This document shows positions 45,411-56,900 of a stretch of 64,000 nt of DNA, one piece after another (positions within the stretch are counted from its first letter, which is position 1; the number at the start of each line of letters is the position of its first letter). Below the pieces are notes generated by a model. It did not search any database. It saw only the letters and a list, made by a program, of their open reading frames with translations, and was not told the origin of the DNA. This DNA comes from Pleodorina starrii (lineage: Eukaryota > Chlorophyta > Chlorophyceae > Chlamydomonadales > Volvocaceae), in assembly GCA_030267565.1 (NCBI GenBank), contig BRXU01000009.1, positions 1,200,001 to 1,264,000 of the forward strand, in the 5' to 3' direction. Both the position numbers and the translations under genes were made by a program.

Positions 45411-48400
45411 ATGGCAGTCCAGCTATCACGATTTGCGATCGCAAAGGCCGAGGAGCTTTCGCGTCTGGACGTGAGTGAAGTTGGCCCTGGCAGCGTCGCA
45501 GTGCCTGCTGCTTCCGCGTTGCGATACGTGCGAGCTTAGCGGTGTGAGCTGATGCGTACGCCTCCAACATGAATGCAGGACGAGCTACAAGCCTTAGCAA
45601 CCCAAGCTTTTGCTCATGTGCGGGGCGTTCCGGTGCCAAGTGCCACAGCATTCCCGGAAGTCCCAGAAGCTATCAGGGATGCAGTCCGGGCTGCGCTAGG
45701 TGCGGGATTGTTCCCGGACCTGCCGTGGTCGTCTGCTCATCCCGTGGACAGCAGAAAGCAGACAGACGCGGCCCACTTTGACGTTTCGGGCACTGACAAC
45801 AATGACGCCAGCGATATGGATGAAATTCCGTTGATTCTGCGGTGCAAGAAGGCCCGACGTCAAGGTGCTACCCGCGAGGATATGCAGGAGGCCGGCATAG
45901 GTCATCGCGAGGAGGTCCCGCTGCAGGAAAGGCCGGTTGGTGATCTTATTCGGATCATCGCTGGACTTGACCCCGACCAGCCGCTGGACGGCTGTTCCCG
46001 GTCCGCGTCGCTGGGTGTCGCCGGTCCCGCAGCCCACAAGAACCCTAGCGCCTCGGCCGCAGCCGCAGGCCCTGCCCCAGCGTGCCAACAGACCGGGCCC
46101 AAACGCGGACAAGGTCGTGGCCCAGCCGGGCTCAGCAGCCATGCCCGGGCCGTCAAGACTGGGCCACCGGCCACTGCGAATGCCCACCATGCTCACGCTA
46201 CCGAAGCCTCGGTGCAGCCGCGGCCGGACGATGGTGCGGCGCCGCCGCCGCCATTGCACGCCGGCGCGGCCGACGAGGAGGGCTCCTTTGATGCGGAAAG
46301 CCTGCGCCAGCAGCAACAGCGGGTGCTGGAGAAGCAGCAGCAGCAAGACATCGGGGGGGCGGGACCAGCAGCGCAGCACCAGGCCGTCCAAGAGCCGCTC
46401 GGCCCTGAGCCGCATGACAGCACGCAGCAGCAGCAGCATGGTCACGAAGAGCGCCAGGACGTTGCTCAGGAACAGCATCCCGTGCTGCAGGCGCGGAAAC
46501 GGGCGCCGCTGTGGCTCTATCAGCTGCTGCCCAACAGGTCACGGCCCAAGCCGGTGGGGTCGCGAGGGCAGCCGCTGGAGTCCGAGCGCCAGCCAGCAAG
46601 CAAGCGTCCGCGACGGCAAGGGGCGCCAGCTGCGGCCGCCGAGGCGGCAGCGGCGGCAGCCGCCCCCGTCCAGCCCGACGCTGCGGAGCCCTCAGATCCC
46701 CCCACCTGCACGCAGCAGCCCCTGCAAGACAGCTCCGTGTCCGCGACAACTGAGCAGGATCGGCAGCAGGGCCGTTTCGACGTGGAGGGTGCACCCGGGG
46801 CGGACGCGCTGCGAAGCGGGGAGCCGTCGGAGCCGCCGCTGCGCCCGGTGCCGGTGTCGGCGCCCTCGGCCTCGGCCGCGTCGGCTGACGAGGCACAGCG
46901 CGCGTCCTCCCTCCTCTCGCATGACCGTTCGCAGCCCCTGGGTCCACTCCCCCCGTCTGGGGATGCAGAGGCGCTGGGGCAGGCGGACGGGCAGTACGGG
47001 GAGCGGCCGGGGCAGCAAGGGGCTGCAGCCGAGGAGCCGGTCCGCGAGGCGGGACAGCTCGGCCCGGCGCCCGAGGGGCCAGAGCTGCGGCATCAGCATC
47101 AGGAGCGGCCCTCCGCTGTCAGCTCGCCGCCCCTGCAGAGTGAGCCTGGAAGCGCGCAAGTGCAGGAGCCTGGCGTGTGTGCGGATGCGGCCGGACATGC
47201 TGGGCACGGGCACGGGATCAGCGGTGGCCCTGCGATCGGAGCTGAGCCCGGCAACGCCACTCACACGGCCTCACGGCGTTCGTGTCCGAAGGTTGGGGCG
47301 CCGCGTCCTTCGGGGACGGCTGATGGGGGGGTCACGCCCCCGGCAGCGGTGGAGCCGGCAGGGCTGGTGCAACCCGCGCCAGCCCCCTCCGCGACAGTGG
47401 GGCCAGACTCTCCCCCAACGTCGGCTGTGGCGGGCTCGGCCGACGTGGTGGGCACGGCTCCAGGGCCGGCCGCGGAGGCGGAGGCCATGATGAAGGAGCC
47501 GCAGGAGGTGAAGGCGGCTGAGTCGAAACCGCCAGCGCTGAGAGGCGGGCGCGCCAAGCGTCAGCGCCCGACGCCGGAGGCGGCAGAAGGGCTGACCGCT
47601 GCGGAGCCGGACCCGCATGCCGGCGAGCACCTTATGGACATGCCCCTGGCCAAGCGCAATGGGCGGCGCCCCCAGCCCGTCGCTGCAGCGCGGATGGCAG
47701 GGGTAGCGGACGTTACCGCGGACGCCGACGGCCAGGCAGCGGGCAGGCCACAGGCGTCTGGCCACCAGCGAGCGTCGGGTGAGGCCCAGGCGCCAGCGCC
47801 CGTTGCAGCGCCGGATAGCAATCCGACGGAGGCAGCAGATGCTGTGGCAAGGGTTGCGGAAGACGTGTCGAAGCAAGCAACAGAGGCGGCGGCAGGTTTG
47901 GAAGCTTGCGCTGCTGCCGGGGTCGCAACTGGCCCACAACTTGCGTCGGCAGCCCCGCCGCAGCCCGCTGACGGCGACATCGCTGAAGACTGCGCTACGG
48001 CCGCAAAGGCGTCGGTACTCGCACCGCCCGCATCCGTTCCCGGATTCCGGCCGCCGCAGTCACAGCCCTCGTCCGCGGCTGCGAGCCCACCCGACGACGT
48101 TGCGGCGAACAGCGAGCGGCTGCATGCCCCTGCGGCCGCGGACCACCGCGCTGGAGCTACCGCGGCCGCAGACGCTGCTCGCGCTGCGTCGGCGGACCTG
48201 GCCGAGCCTGCGCAGCCGCCGCAGCCGTGCGACCCGGCGCAGCCGCACTCCGCGCCGGGGCCGGCGGACAGCGCCGCCGCCGACGGTTCAGCGCCCCCGG
48301 CGGCTGCACATTGCAACCCTGCGGCGGCAGCGTCCGGTGCTGACGCAGCGGCGGCCGACAGCGGCACAGCCAGGCTGCACCAGGCCTCTGCTAGGCCGGC

Positions 48401-51400
48401 GCAGACAACGACCCATGGGCCGCCACCGTCGGGCGCCGCAGGCGCGCCTGAAGCCAAGCCAGAGCGGAGGTATAAGCCCGTGGCGCCAGCGCGGCGGACG
48501 GCGCAGGCCCGTGCGGCCGTGAGCGACCTGCCCAGCACGCACGTGCAGCTGGCAGCCCTCGCAGCGGCGTGGATGGCGGGGCAGCACGGCGCAAGCGGCG
48601 GCGCTGGCGCCGAGCCACACGAGGGCACCGCCGCGCCCACCGCCGCTGCCGGCGGCGGAAGTGGCTCGGTCCAGGCCGCAGTGAGTGATGCCCCCGGCAT
48701 CGCTGGGGCTGAGGCGGGCGCCGCTGGAGCTGAGACCGTCACCACGACGGCGGCGGATGTCGTACATGAGGATGCCGCAGGGGCGGCTCCCTCGGCGCCA
48801 GCTTCTCGGGTTCAGGCTGGCACACAGGGAGCCGTACAGCAGCCCTCTCATGATTCAGCGGGCATGCCGCCTTGTACGGACAAGACCAACGGCGTGGCGG
48901 GCGGGGCACTGCCCGCGGACAACGCGCCCCCGTCGCATGACGGGGCGTCGCACAGCCATGCTCGTAGCCCCGATGTGGACCCGGAGCGAGGCACGTTCGC
49001 AGCTCCGGCGGTGCCGGAAGCCGGGGCCCCGGTGCCTGCAGCGGCGGCGGCGGCGACCATCGGGACAGCGGCCAGTGAGCCCTTGGAGCCAGGTGGGGGC
49101 AGCGACTTCGGCGAGTATGCGCCCCCGCCGCAGCCACCCTGCGACACAGCCACAAGCCCTGTCCGGGCGCCGGCACCGGGGACGGCACAGGACGCGGCCG
49201 CAGGCGCTGAGGAGGAGGGCGCGGCGGCGCCTCACGCGCGTTGGAGCGCAGAGCCCGACAGCAAGGGCGGCGAGGACGAGCGTGCCGACGCTGATGGTGA
49301 CGGCTTGCTGTCGCGGCGCAACAGCAGCGGCTGCGGAAGCGGCGCGGAGGGCACCGAAGGCGCCGGGGAGAGCAGCGCCCAAGACCGCGCCGACGGTAGC
49401 GCTGCCGGGGAAGGCCAAGCTGAGCGTTCGGCCGGTGCTGCCGGCGGCAGTGATGGCCGGGAGCAGGACGAGGAGGAGGACGACGCCGGAATGTCACCTG
49501 TGGAGCGGGAGGAATGGCGACGGCGGCGGGTAAGTCGCGGCATGCTCGGCTCCTGCGTTCGGCTGCAGGGCGGCTGGGGTGCGCCTTGGGATACTTAGTG
49601 TGTATGTGCTCATTCATAAGGCGCGCTTTGGCCATTTTGTTCCGTGCTGAGGCGTGAGTGCACGGAAGCCTTGCACCTGTAAGGGAGATCGAGCCTGTGA
49701 GTTGGATAATCGGGAACCGTCAAAAGGTTGTCGTGAGGAACAGCTGGCCCCGGCCTTCACCCACCCCAGCAACGAATGCCTTGCTGCGTGCAGCCGTCAT
49801 CGTCAACCCTCTCTAATCTCGTGTGTCCCTCCCGCGCCCTTCCTCTGGCCTCCTCAACGGGTTGGTTGGCGGTGGCTGTGGCGGCGTCGGTGATGTGGCG
49901 GCACAGGCCGAGATCGAGCGCCAGCGCGCCGAGGCGGCTGCAGAGCGGGAGGCGGCTCGCCGGGCGCGCCTGGCAGCGAGCGCCGCAGCCGGCGTCACGG
50001 CGGAGCTGGAGCGGCGCATGCGGCAGCGCCTGGCGAACCACCAGCAGCTAGCGACAGCGGCTGCGGCCGAAGCGGCGGCTAAGGAGGACATCCGGACGCA
50101 GGTGGGTTTGGGTGGGTGCGCTGAATCGAGTCGTGGGCCAGCTGTTCAATGGATCGTCGGTGTTGGGTGCTGCAGGGGTCCCGGGGCTTGTTCGGATGCG
50201 GACGGTGATAGAGGAAGGGGCCGCGAGGGCGGTGCCGACCCGCTTGCAGACGCGCCCTGGCCCGCTCCTTTACTCGCGGGTGTGAATGGAAAGTCCCGCC
50301 ACCGTGCTTGAGGCCACCGTCCCGCCACCGTCGCTTGGGCTTGCTCAGCCGCTCGCTGCTGCCGTGGGCTGTATTTACCCAACTACAAATGCCACGCAAC
50401 ACTGCGTGCAGGTTCGGGACAGGCTGCAGGAGCGCTTCTGGAAGGCCCTTGAGGAGCGCAACCTCAGCAAGTTGCTGCGGCAGCTCGATGTGCTGCCCAA
50501 AGGTGCGGCCACGATGTGCCGCCCAGCCTGCCCTTCTGCCGTGCGCGCGAGCACCAAGCCGCGACCAGGGGCGCCCCATAGGCACTTCCAAGCGTGCTTC
50601 AAGCTGGCGCACATGGCAGCCCCAGTTCTCCAGGCTGCCCTTTGCGGAGCTGCCAGCCGTCATCCTTGCCTTTCAGAGCGCATGGGGCTGAGGTTGGCCC
50701 GGCCCTCGGCCACCTAGCGGGCGGGCGACACCACCGCGCCAGTCGCTCTGTTCGTCATGCCTGGCGTTCGGCTCCTTTATCCGCCCCCACCCTGCTTTTC
50801 GGCTGAACGCTTGGGTCTTTCCTGTCCACTGTGTGCGTGTATGGAGAGAGGTGGAATCGCCTTCTGGTGGTGTGAAACCGGTCGCTGTCTTCTCCTGTTC
50901 CTTGTTCCCCTGTCCTTATTTCGCAGGCGCATCTCTGCGCACCCCCGAGCAGCGTAGCAAGGCGCTCAAAATCGCAAAGATTCGTTTCCACCCGGACAAG
51001 GTGACGGGCAGCCTCGAGGTAGGGGGGTCACAGGGGCTAAGGCCGGCCGTGCTGTGCGGCTACGAGAGAAAGCGTTGCAGCAGCGGTGCGTCGGTGGCAC
51101 ATGCCCTGACTGGAGTTTCGCTCACGTCCCCCCTTGCATCATCCTTCACAATGATCTCATTCATATCATCTACACATGATATCATTCCGTTTTGTTCAAG
51201 TGCTCCTGGGATGCGTGGGATGCGAAGGCTTCCAACGCTCTATGCACCCCGCACCGTAGCCATGCGCTCAAGGGCTGTGTTCGTGTCGGCGTGCCATGTG
51301 TGCATTCGCCAGCCATGAACAGCGCGGCCCACGTGGCATCTGCGGCTCACACTCATGCGCTTGCCTGCTTTCCGTGCTGCGCCGCTCAGGATCGGGTGTA

Positions 51401-51449
51401 CGCGGAGGAGGTTTCCAAGCTGCTCAACAGCTGGAACTGGAGCAAGTGA
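45411..51449 (+). CDS. Very large disordered protein with C-terminal J-domain-like (HPDK) segment
   Basis: Six exons: 45411-45470, 45579-49529, 49907-50101, 50412-50502, 50927-51018 and 51390-51449; phases close to give 1482 residues. The N-terminus (MAVQLSRFAIAKAEELSRLD, then ELQALATQAFAHVRGVPVPS) is ordered and is followed by DEIPLILRCKKARRQ. Residues of about 150-1320 are Ala/Pro/Gly/Gln/Glu-rich and disordered, with basic PKRGQGRG- and KRPRRQ-type patches that may be nuclear localisation signals. From about 1335 a long charged helix (AEIERQRAEAAAEREAARRA) leads into a compact end: RLQERFWKALEERNLSKLLR, QLDVLPKGASLRTPEQRS and KALKIAKIRFHPDKV, with HPDK at 1454-1457, then AEEVSKLLNSWNWSK. 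HPD plus the preceding helix is the Hsp70-contact part of J-domains, here at the C-terminus as in auxilin-like proteins. No orthologue is named with confidence. Confidence 0.82.
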
Positions 51450-51924
51450 GGCCTGCAGCCGGCTGGGGGGCAAGCCTCAACAAACCAGCTGTGTGGCCCT
51501 TGGTGTGGATTTGGTGCGTGGATGTGGCCTGTGTGCCGCAGAGTGCCCGCTAGGGATATGGACTTGCCTCCGGGAAGAGGGCGCTGGGGGCGAGCTGGGT
51601 CGGCGATCGGGGTGCATTAGGTCCCCGCCGCCCTGTTGTCCTTCTAGAAGGAATGCTGCTGTTGTTAATACCTGGTCTGTCATATGAAGCAGGAGGGGCA
51701 TATCGGTGTGCGTGCGTGTTGACTAGGCAGAAATCGCAGGATATCCGGGTATTCGCCATCACCATATAGCGGTCGGGGGGTGATTTGTCTGGTGAGACCG
51801 AGACTGCCGGCTGCGTCCGACGCGTAAGTTGCCGTCGTTCGGGTGTGGGACTGCAAGTGGAGCTGGAGGGGCGCCGCCGTGCACAGAGAGTCGCGCGGTG
51901 CGGCGGTTGCTTTGTACCGGGGTA

Positions 51925-51929
51925 TGTAA
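51925..51929 (+). terminator. Candidate polyadenylation signal TGTAA for the J-domain gene
   Basis: The first plus-strand TGTAA noticed after the stop codon, 476 bases downstream; another lies at 52364-52368. The motif is short, so this is tentative. Confidence 0.3.
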
Positions 51930-52834
51930 TCTATTCCTGCGCTAGTTCCTTTTGCGGCGTTAAGATGTATCATTGCGCAAATGAGCGTGTAGATTGCAGC
52001 GCCCGGAGGGTGCGGGCATATGATACATGCGGGTGTACATAAATGGACGTATGCGGGGAAGCTCGATGCCCTTCGGCCGGCATATACCGAGATACCCAGG
52101 TGCTGAAGGCAGCAGGCTTTCCCCGCTTCCAGAGGGGGTGCGCTCGGGGCTTGCGATGGACACTTGTGTGATGGGTTCGCTTGCGAGAGGGGGCTCAGCA
52201 GGTGCCCACAGGTGTGAAGCGAGTGCTCTGCGTGGTGCTTAGTAGGCACCTACGTCCCTAACGCCGGCCCATCTCTTCGTAAGCCCGCCTTGAGGGCGTC
52301 CCTGCAGGCATGTCACACATTTGTGACGGTGTGCTGCGTACATGGGATTGTTCCGTTGTTCTCTGTAAAGCTGCCGGCAAAGACTGTAGTTGTGTCTGGG
52401 TATGGCAATGGCTGCAGTACCCTAGATGTTCGTTTTTGGAACTCATTGCCACTCTCTTTTCTTGTCTGTCTGCCGCGACACGTGTGAAGAATTCGTGGTG
52501 TAGTGGAACCAGAGGATCACTGGTGTATGACGCACCCGACAGTGCACTTGGTGTTGATCTCGGATGACCTTTGGGATGTGAGTTGTGCCGTCACGCATCG
52601 TTACTGCGAAGGGCCGGTGACCGACTACCAAAAGACATGTGGTCTCGCCCAATCCTGGAAAGACAAATTCAGTACGATATGCGAGCGTCCGTGTCCCAAC
52701 ATTGATCTGTCTGTCACGCGGCACAGTTGTCGATAGCGGTGGTGAAAATAAAACAAGGGGTTGGTGTCGGCTTCCTTGAAGCCGGAAAAAGGGCGGGGCC
52801 CCACTAAATCCGTACGGGTTAAGTTGAGTGCTAG

Positions 52835-52911
52835 AGCGGCGAGGGCGTGAAGTGTGAGAGTGCCGACATTCCTGCTGATAGACAGCCAGAGCTTTTTCCC
52901 GAAATGCCTGC
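52835..52911. repeat. 77-bp direct duplication, copy 1
   Basis: Begins AGCGGCGAGGGCGT and ends GAAATGCCTGC. It matches 53017-53094 with few differences, offset 182 bp. On the minus strand both copies read LWL-ISRNV-TLT-type peptides, but the frames do not continue between copies. Confidence 0.75.
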
Positions 52912-53016
52912 TAGCCGAGTCGTTAGCAAGGCCTGCCGGCGCCGCGCGAAGCGCGTCATCCCGTCGGGTGCATGAGCGCATGTGCACATCGACCGAAATA
53001 CGGCATTTCCAAAGCG

Positions 53017-53094
53017 AGCGGCGAGGGCGTCAACTGTGAGAGTGTCGACATTCCTGCTGATAGGCAGCCAGAGCTTTATATCTGAAATGCCTGC
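53017..53094. repeat. 77-bp direct duplication, copy 2
   Basis: Second copy of 52835-52911, one base longer. It ends 53 bp before the dispersed repeat copy B begins. Confidence 0.75.
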
Positions 53095-53146
53095 GGCTTC
53101 AGCAATCCTACCCATGTTTAGCATCGCGCGCCGTCTCGGCACTGTG

Positions 53147-53939
53147 CAACTCTTCCGGCCAGTGCATTGGCTGAAGTTACTTGACAGTAGACATGGAGTG
53201 TATCATTTGCACATCACGCAGGCTGACTTGCCAATAGAAGGACAGCGGAACTGTTTGCGAGGGTTGCGACGACGTGCAGTTGCCGACGAGAGTGCACAGG
53301 CTTCGCTACTGAGGTATTCGCCGTAGAGGAGGCTTGACTGCTTTAACATTAGGACAGGGAATGTAGAAGTCCATCCCCTAGGTTGCCGACTGGACTTGTT
53401 GGGCGGCCCGCAGAAGACCGCTGCATCATGCGTGCATTTGCGGCTTGGCGTCCAACAACCAGCAGTTTGCCCCTCATGGTTTGCTCCTTGCAACCTTTAT
53501 AATAGAAATGTGCTTCAAGTCGGTCGGACCGGCAAGCAGAGCTGCTGTGGTGTGGTCGCGGGAAGAATGTTCGCAATGCAAACATAGTTTGTTTCCGAAA
53601 CGAAGATTCATTTCACGCCTTCATGTCATAATTCCAGTTCGAGAAACGATGGATCTTCTGGAACTAATTATAGGCCGAGAGGTGTTGGTTTGACCTCGGC
53701 CTCGGTCCATGGAGACTGCCAAACTGGTTTGTACTCGTTCGATGTTGGGTTCCAATAATAAATTTACCGTGCAATAAATAATGTAATGTTTTACTTCTGC
53801 AGCCTTTCCGTTGGCCGAAAGTCTACACTTGTCCAATTACCCAGCCAGATCCCAGATCCCACGTCCCACACACGGACATGGGCAATCCTACAGGGCGGGG
53901 CCCCCCTGGGCGCTTCGCGCTGGGGCCCAACCCAAAAAC
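53147..53939. repeat. Dispersed repeat, copy B (adjoins the 19-bp satellite)
   Basis: Same orientation and order as 20722-21503, with small indels such as an added AGGGTTGCGACGACGTG near 53259. Its right end (GGGCGCTTCGCGCTGGGGCC, then a short CCCAAAAA) is followed within about 10 bp by the first 19-bp satellite unit, whereas copy A continues into unique DNA. Confidence 0.85.
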
Positions 53940-56900
53940 ATGTCATCCATGGGCCGAGGCTGGGCCCATGGGCCGAGGCTGGGCCCATGGGTCAAGGCTG
54001 GGCCCATGGGTCGAGGCTGGGGCCTTGGGCCGAGGCTGGGCCAATGGGTCGAGGCTGGGCCCTTGGGTCGAGGCTGGGCCAATGGGTCGAGGCTGGGCCC
54101 TCGGGTCGAGGCTGGGCCCATCGGTCGATGCTGGGCCCATGGGCCGATGCTGGGCCCTTGGGTCGAGGCTGGGCCCATGGGCCGAGGCTGGGCCCATGGG
54201 TCGAGGCTGGGCCCATGGGTCGAGGCTGGGCCCATGGGCCGAGGCTGGGCCCATGGGTCGAGGCTGGGCCCTTGGGTCGAGGCTGGGGCCTTGGGCCGAG
54301 GCTGGGCCCATGGGTCGAGGCTGGGCCCATGGGCCGAGGCTGGGCCCATGGGTCGAGGCTGGGCCCTTGGGTCGAGGCTGGGGCCTTGGGCCGAGGCTGG
54401 GCCAATGGGTCGAGGCTGGGCCCTCGGGTCGAGGCTGGGCCCATCGGTCGATGCTGGGCCCATGGGCCGAGGCTGGGCCCTTGGGTCGAGGCTGGGCCCA
54501 TGGGCCGAGGCTGGGCCCATGGGTCGAGGCTGGGCCCATGGGTCGAGGCTGGGCCCATGGGCCGAGGCTGGGCCCATGGGTCGAGGCTGGGCCCTTGGGC
54601 CGAGGCTGGGGCCTTGGGCCGAGGCTGGGCCCATCGGTCGATGCTGGGCCCATGGGCCGATGCTGGGCCCTTGGGTCGAGGCTGGGCCCATGGGCCGAGG
54701 CTGGGCCCATGGGTCGAGGCTGGGCCCATGGGTCGAGGCTGGGCCCATGGGCCGAGGCTGGGCCCATGGGTCGAGGTTGGGCCCTTGGGTCGAGGCTGGG
54801 GCCTTGGGCCGAGGCTGGGCCCATGGGTCGAGGCTGGGCCCATGGGCCGAGGCTGGGCCCTTGGGTCGAGGCTGGGGCCTTGGGCCGAGGCTGGGCCAAT
54901 GGGTCGAGGCTGGGCCAATGGGTCGAGGCTGGGCCAATGGGTCGAGGCTGGGCCCTCGGGTCGAGGCTGGGCCCATCGGTCGAGGCTGGGCCCATGGGCC
55001 GATGCTGGGCCCTTGGGTCGAGGCTGGGCCCATGGGTCAAGGCTGGGCCCATGGGCCGAGGCTGGGGCCTTGGGCCGAGGCTGGGCCAATGGGTCGAGGC
55101 TGGGCCCTTGGGTCGAGGCTGGGCCCATGGGTCGAGGCTGGGCCCTCGGGTCGAGGCTGGGGCCTTGGGCCGAGGCTGGGCCCATGGGTCGAGGCTGGGC
55201 CCATGGGCCGAGGCTGGGCCCATGGGTCGAGGCTGGGCCCTTGGGTCGAGGCTGGGGCCTTGGGCCGAGGCTGGGCCAATGGGTCGAGGCTGGGCCAATG
55301 GGTCGAGGCTGGGCCCTCGGGTCGAGGCTGGGCCCATCGGTCGAGGCTGGGCCCATGGGTCGAGGCTGGGCCCATGGGCCGAGGCTGGGCCCATGGGTCG
55401 AGGCTGGGCCCTTGGGCCGAGGCTGGGGCCTTGGGCCGAGGCTGGGCCCATCGGTCGATGCTGGGCCCATGGGCCGATGCTGGGCCCTTGGGTCGAGGCT
55501 GGGCCCATGGGCCGAGGCTGGGCCCATGGGTCGAGGCTGGGCCCATGGGTCGAGGTTGGGCCCATGGGCCGAGGCTGGGCCCATGGGTCGAGGCTGGGCC
55601 CTTGGGTCGAGGCTGGGGCCTTGGGCCGAGGCTGGGCCCATGAGTCGAGGCTGGGCCCATGGGTCGAGGCTGGGCCCATGGGTCGAGGCTGGGCCCTTGG
55701 GTCGAGGCTGGGGCCTAGGGCCGAGGCTGGGCCAATGGGTCGAGGCTGGGCCAATGGGTCGAGGCTGGGCCCTCGGGTCGAGGCTGGGCCCATCGGTCGA
55801 TGCTGGGCCCATGGGCCGATGCTGGGCCCTTGGGTCGAGGCTGGGCCCATGGGCCGAGGCTGGGCCCATGGGTCGAGGCTGGGCCCATGGGTCGAGGCTG
55901 GGCCCATGGGCCGAGGCTGGGCCCTTGGGTCGAGGCTGGGGCCTTGGGCCGAGGCTGGGCCCTTGGGTCGAGGCTGGGCCCTTGGGTCGAGGCTGGGGCC
56001 TTGGGCCGAGGCTGGGCCCATGGGTCGAGGCTGGGCCCATGGGACGAGGCTGGGCCCATGGGTCGATGCTGGGCCCATGGGCCGATGCTGGGCCCTTGGG
56101 TCGAGGCTGGGCCCATGGGGCGAGGCTGGGCCCATGGGCCGAGGCTGGGCCCATCGGTCGATGCTGGGCCCATGGGCCGAGGCTGGGCCCATGGGTCGAG
56201 GCTGGGCCCTTGGGCCGAGGCTGGGGCCTTGGGCCGAGGCTGGGCCCATCGGTCGATGCTGGGCCCATGGGCCGATGCTGGGCCCTTGGGTCGAGGCTGG
56301 GCCCATGGGCCGAGGCTGGGCCCATGGGTCGAGGCTGGGCCCATGGGCCGAGGCTGGGCCCATGGGTCGAGGCTGGGCCCTTGGGTCGAGGCTGGGGCCT
56401 TGGGCCGAGGCTGGGCCCATGGGTCGAGGCTGGGCCCATGGGCCGAGGCTGGGCCCATGGGTCGAGGCTGGGCCCTTGGGTCGAGGCTGGGGCCTTGGGC
56501 CGAGGCTGGGCCAATGGGTCGAGGCTGGGCCCTCGGGTCGAGGCTGGGCCCATCGGTCGATGCTGGGCCCATGGGCCGAGGCTGGGCCCATGGGCCGAGG
56601 CTGGGCCCATGGGTCAAGGCTGGGCCCATGGGTCGAGGCTGGGGCCTTGGGCCGAGGCTGGGCCAATGGGTCGAGGCTGGGCCCTTGGGTCGAGGCTGGG
56701 CCAATGGGTCGAGGCTGGGCCCTCGGGTCGAGGCTGGGCCCATCGGTCGATGCTGGGCCCATGGGCCGATGCTGGGCCCTTGGGTCGAGGCTGGGCCCAT
56801 GGGCCGAGGCTGGGCCCATGGGTCGAGGCTGGGCCCATGGGTCGAGGCTGGGCCCATGGGCCGAGGCTGGGCCCATGGGTCGAGGCTGGGCCCTTGGGTC

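Larger units (their letters stand above)
51450..53146. other. Intergenic region with a short duplicated segment
   Basis: 3' UTR of the J-domain gene, then AT-richer DNA up to the dispersed repeat. It contains a 77-bp direct duplication (52835-52911 and 53017-53094). No coding frame was recognised. Confidence 0.45.

Noticed and set aside
45696..49635. Large antisense and shifted frames over the 3.95-kb exon
   Set aside because: High-GC shadows of the J-domain gene. The sense frame has matching splice phases at both ends and the others do not.
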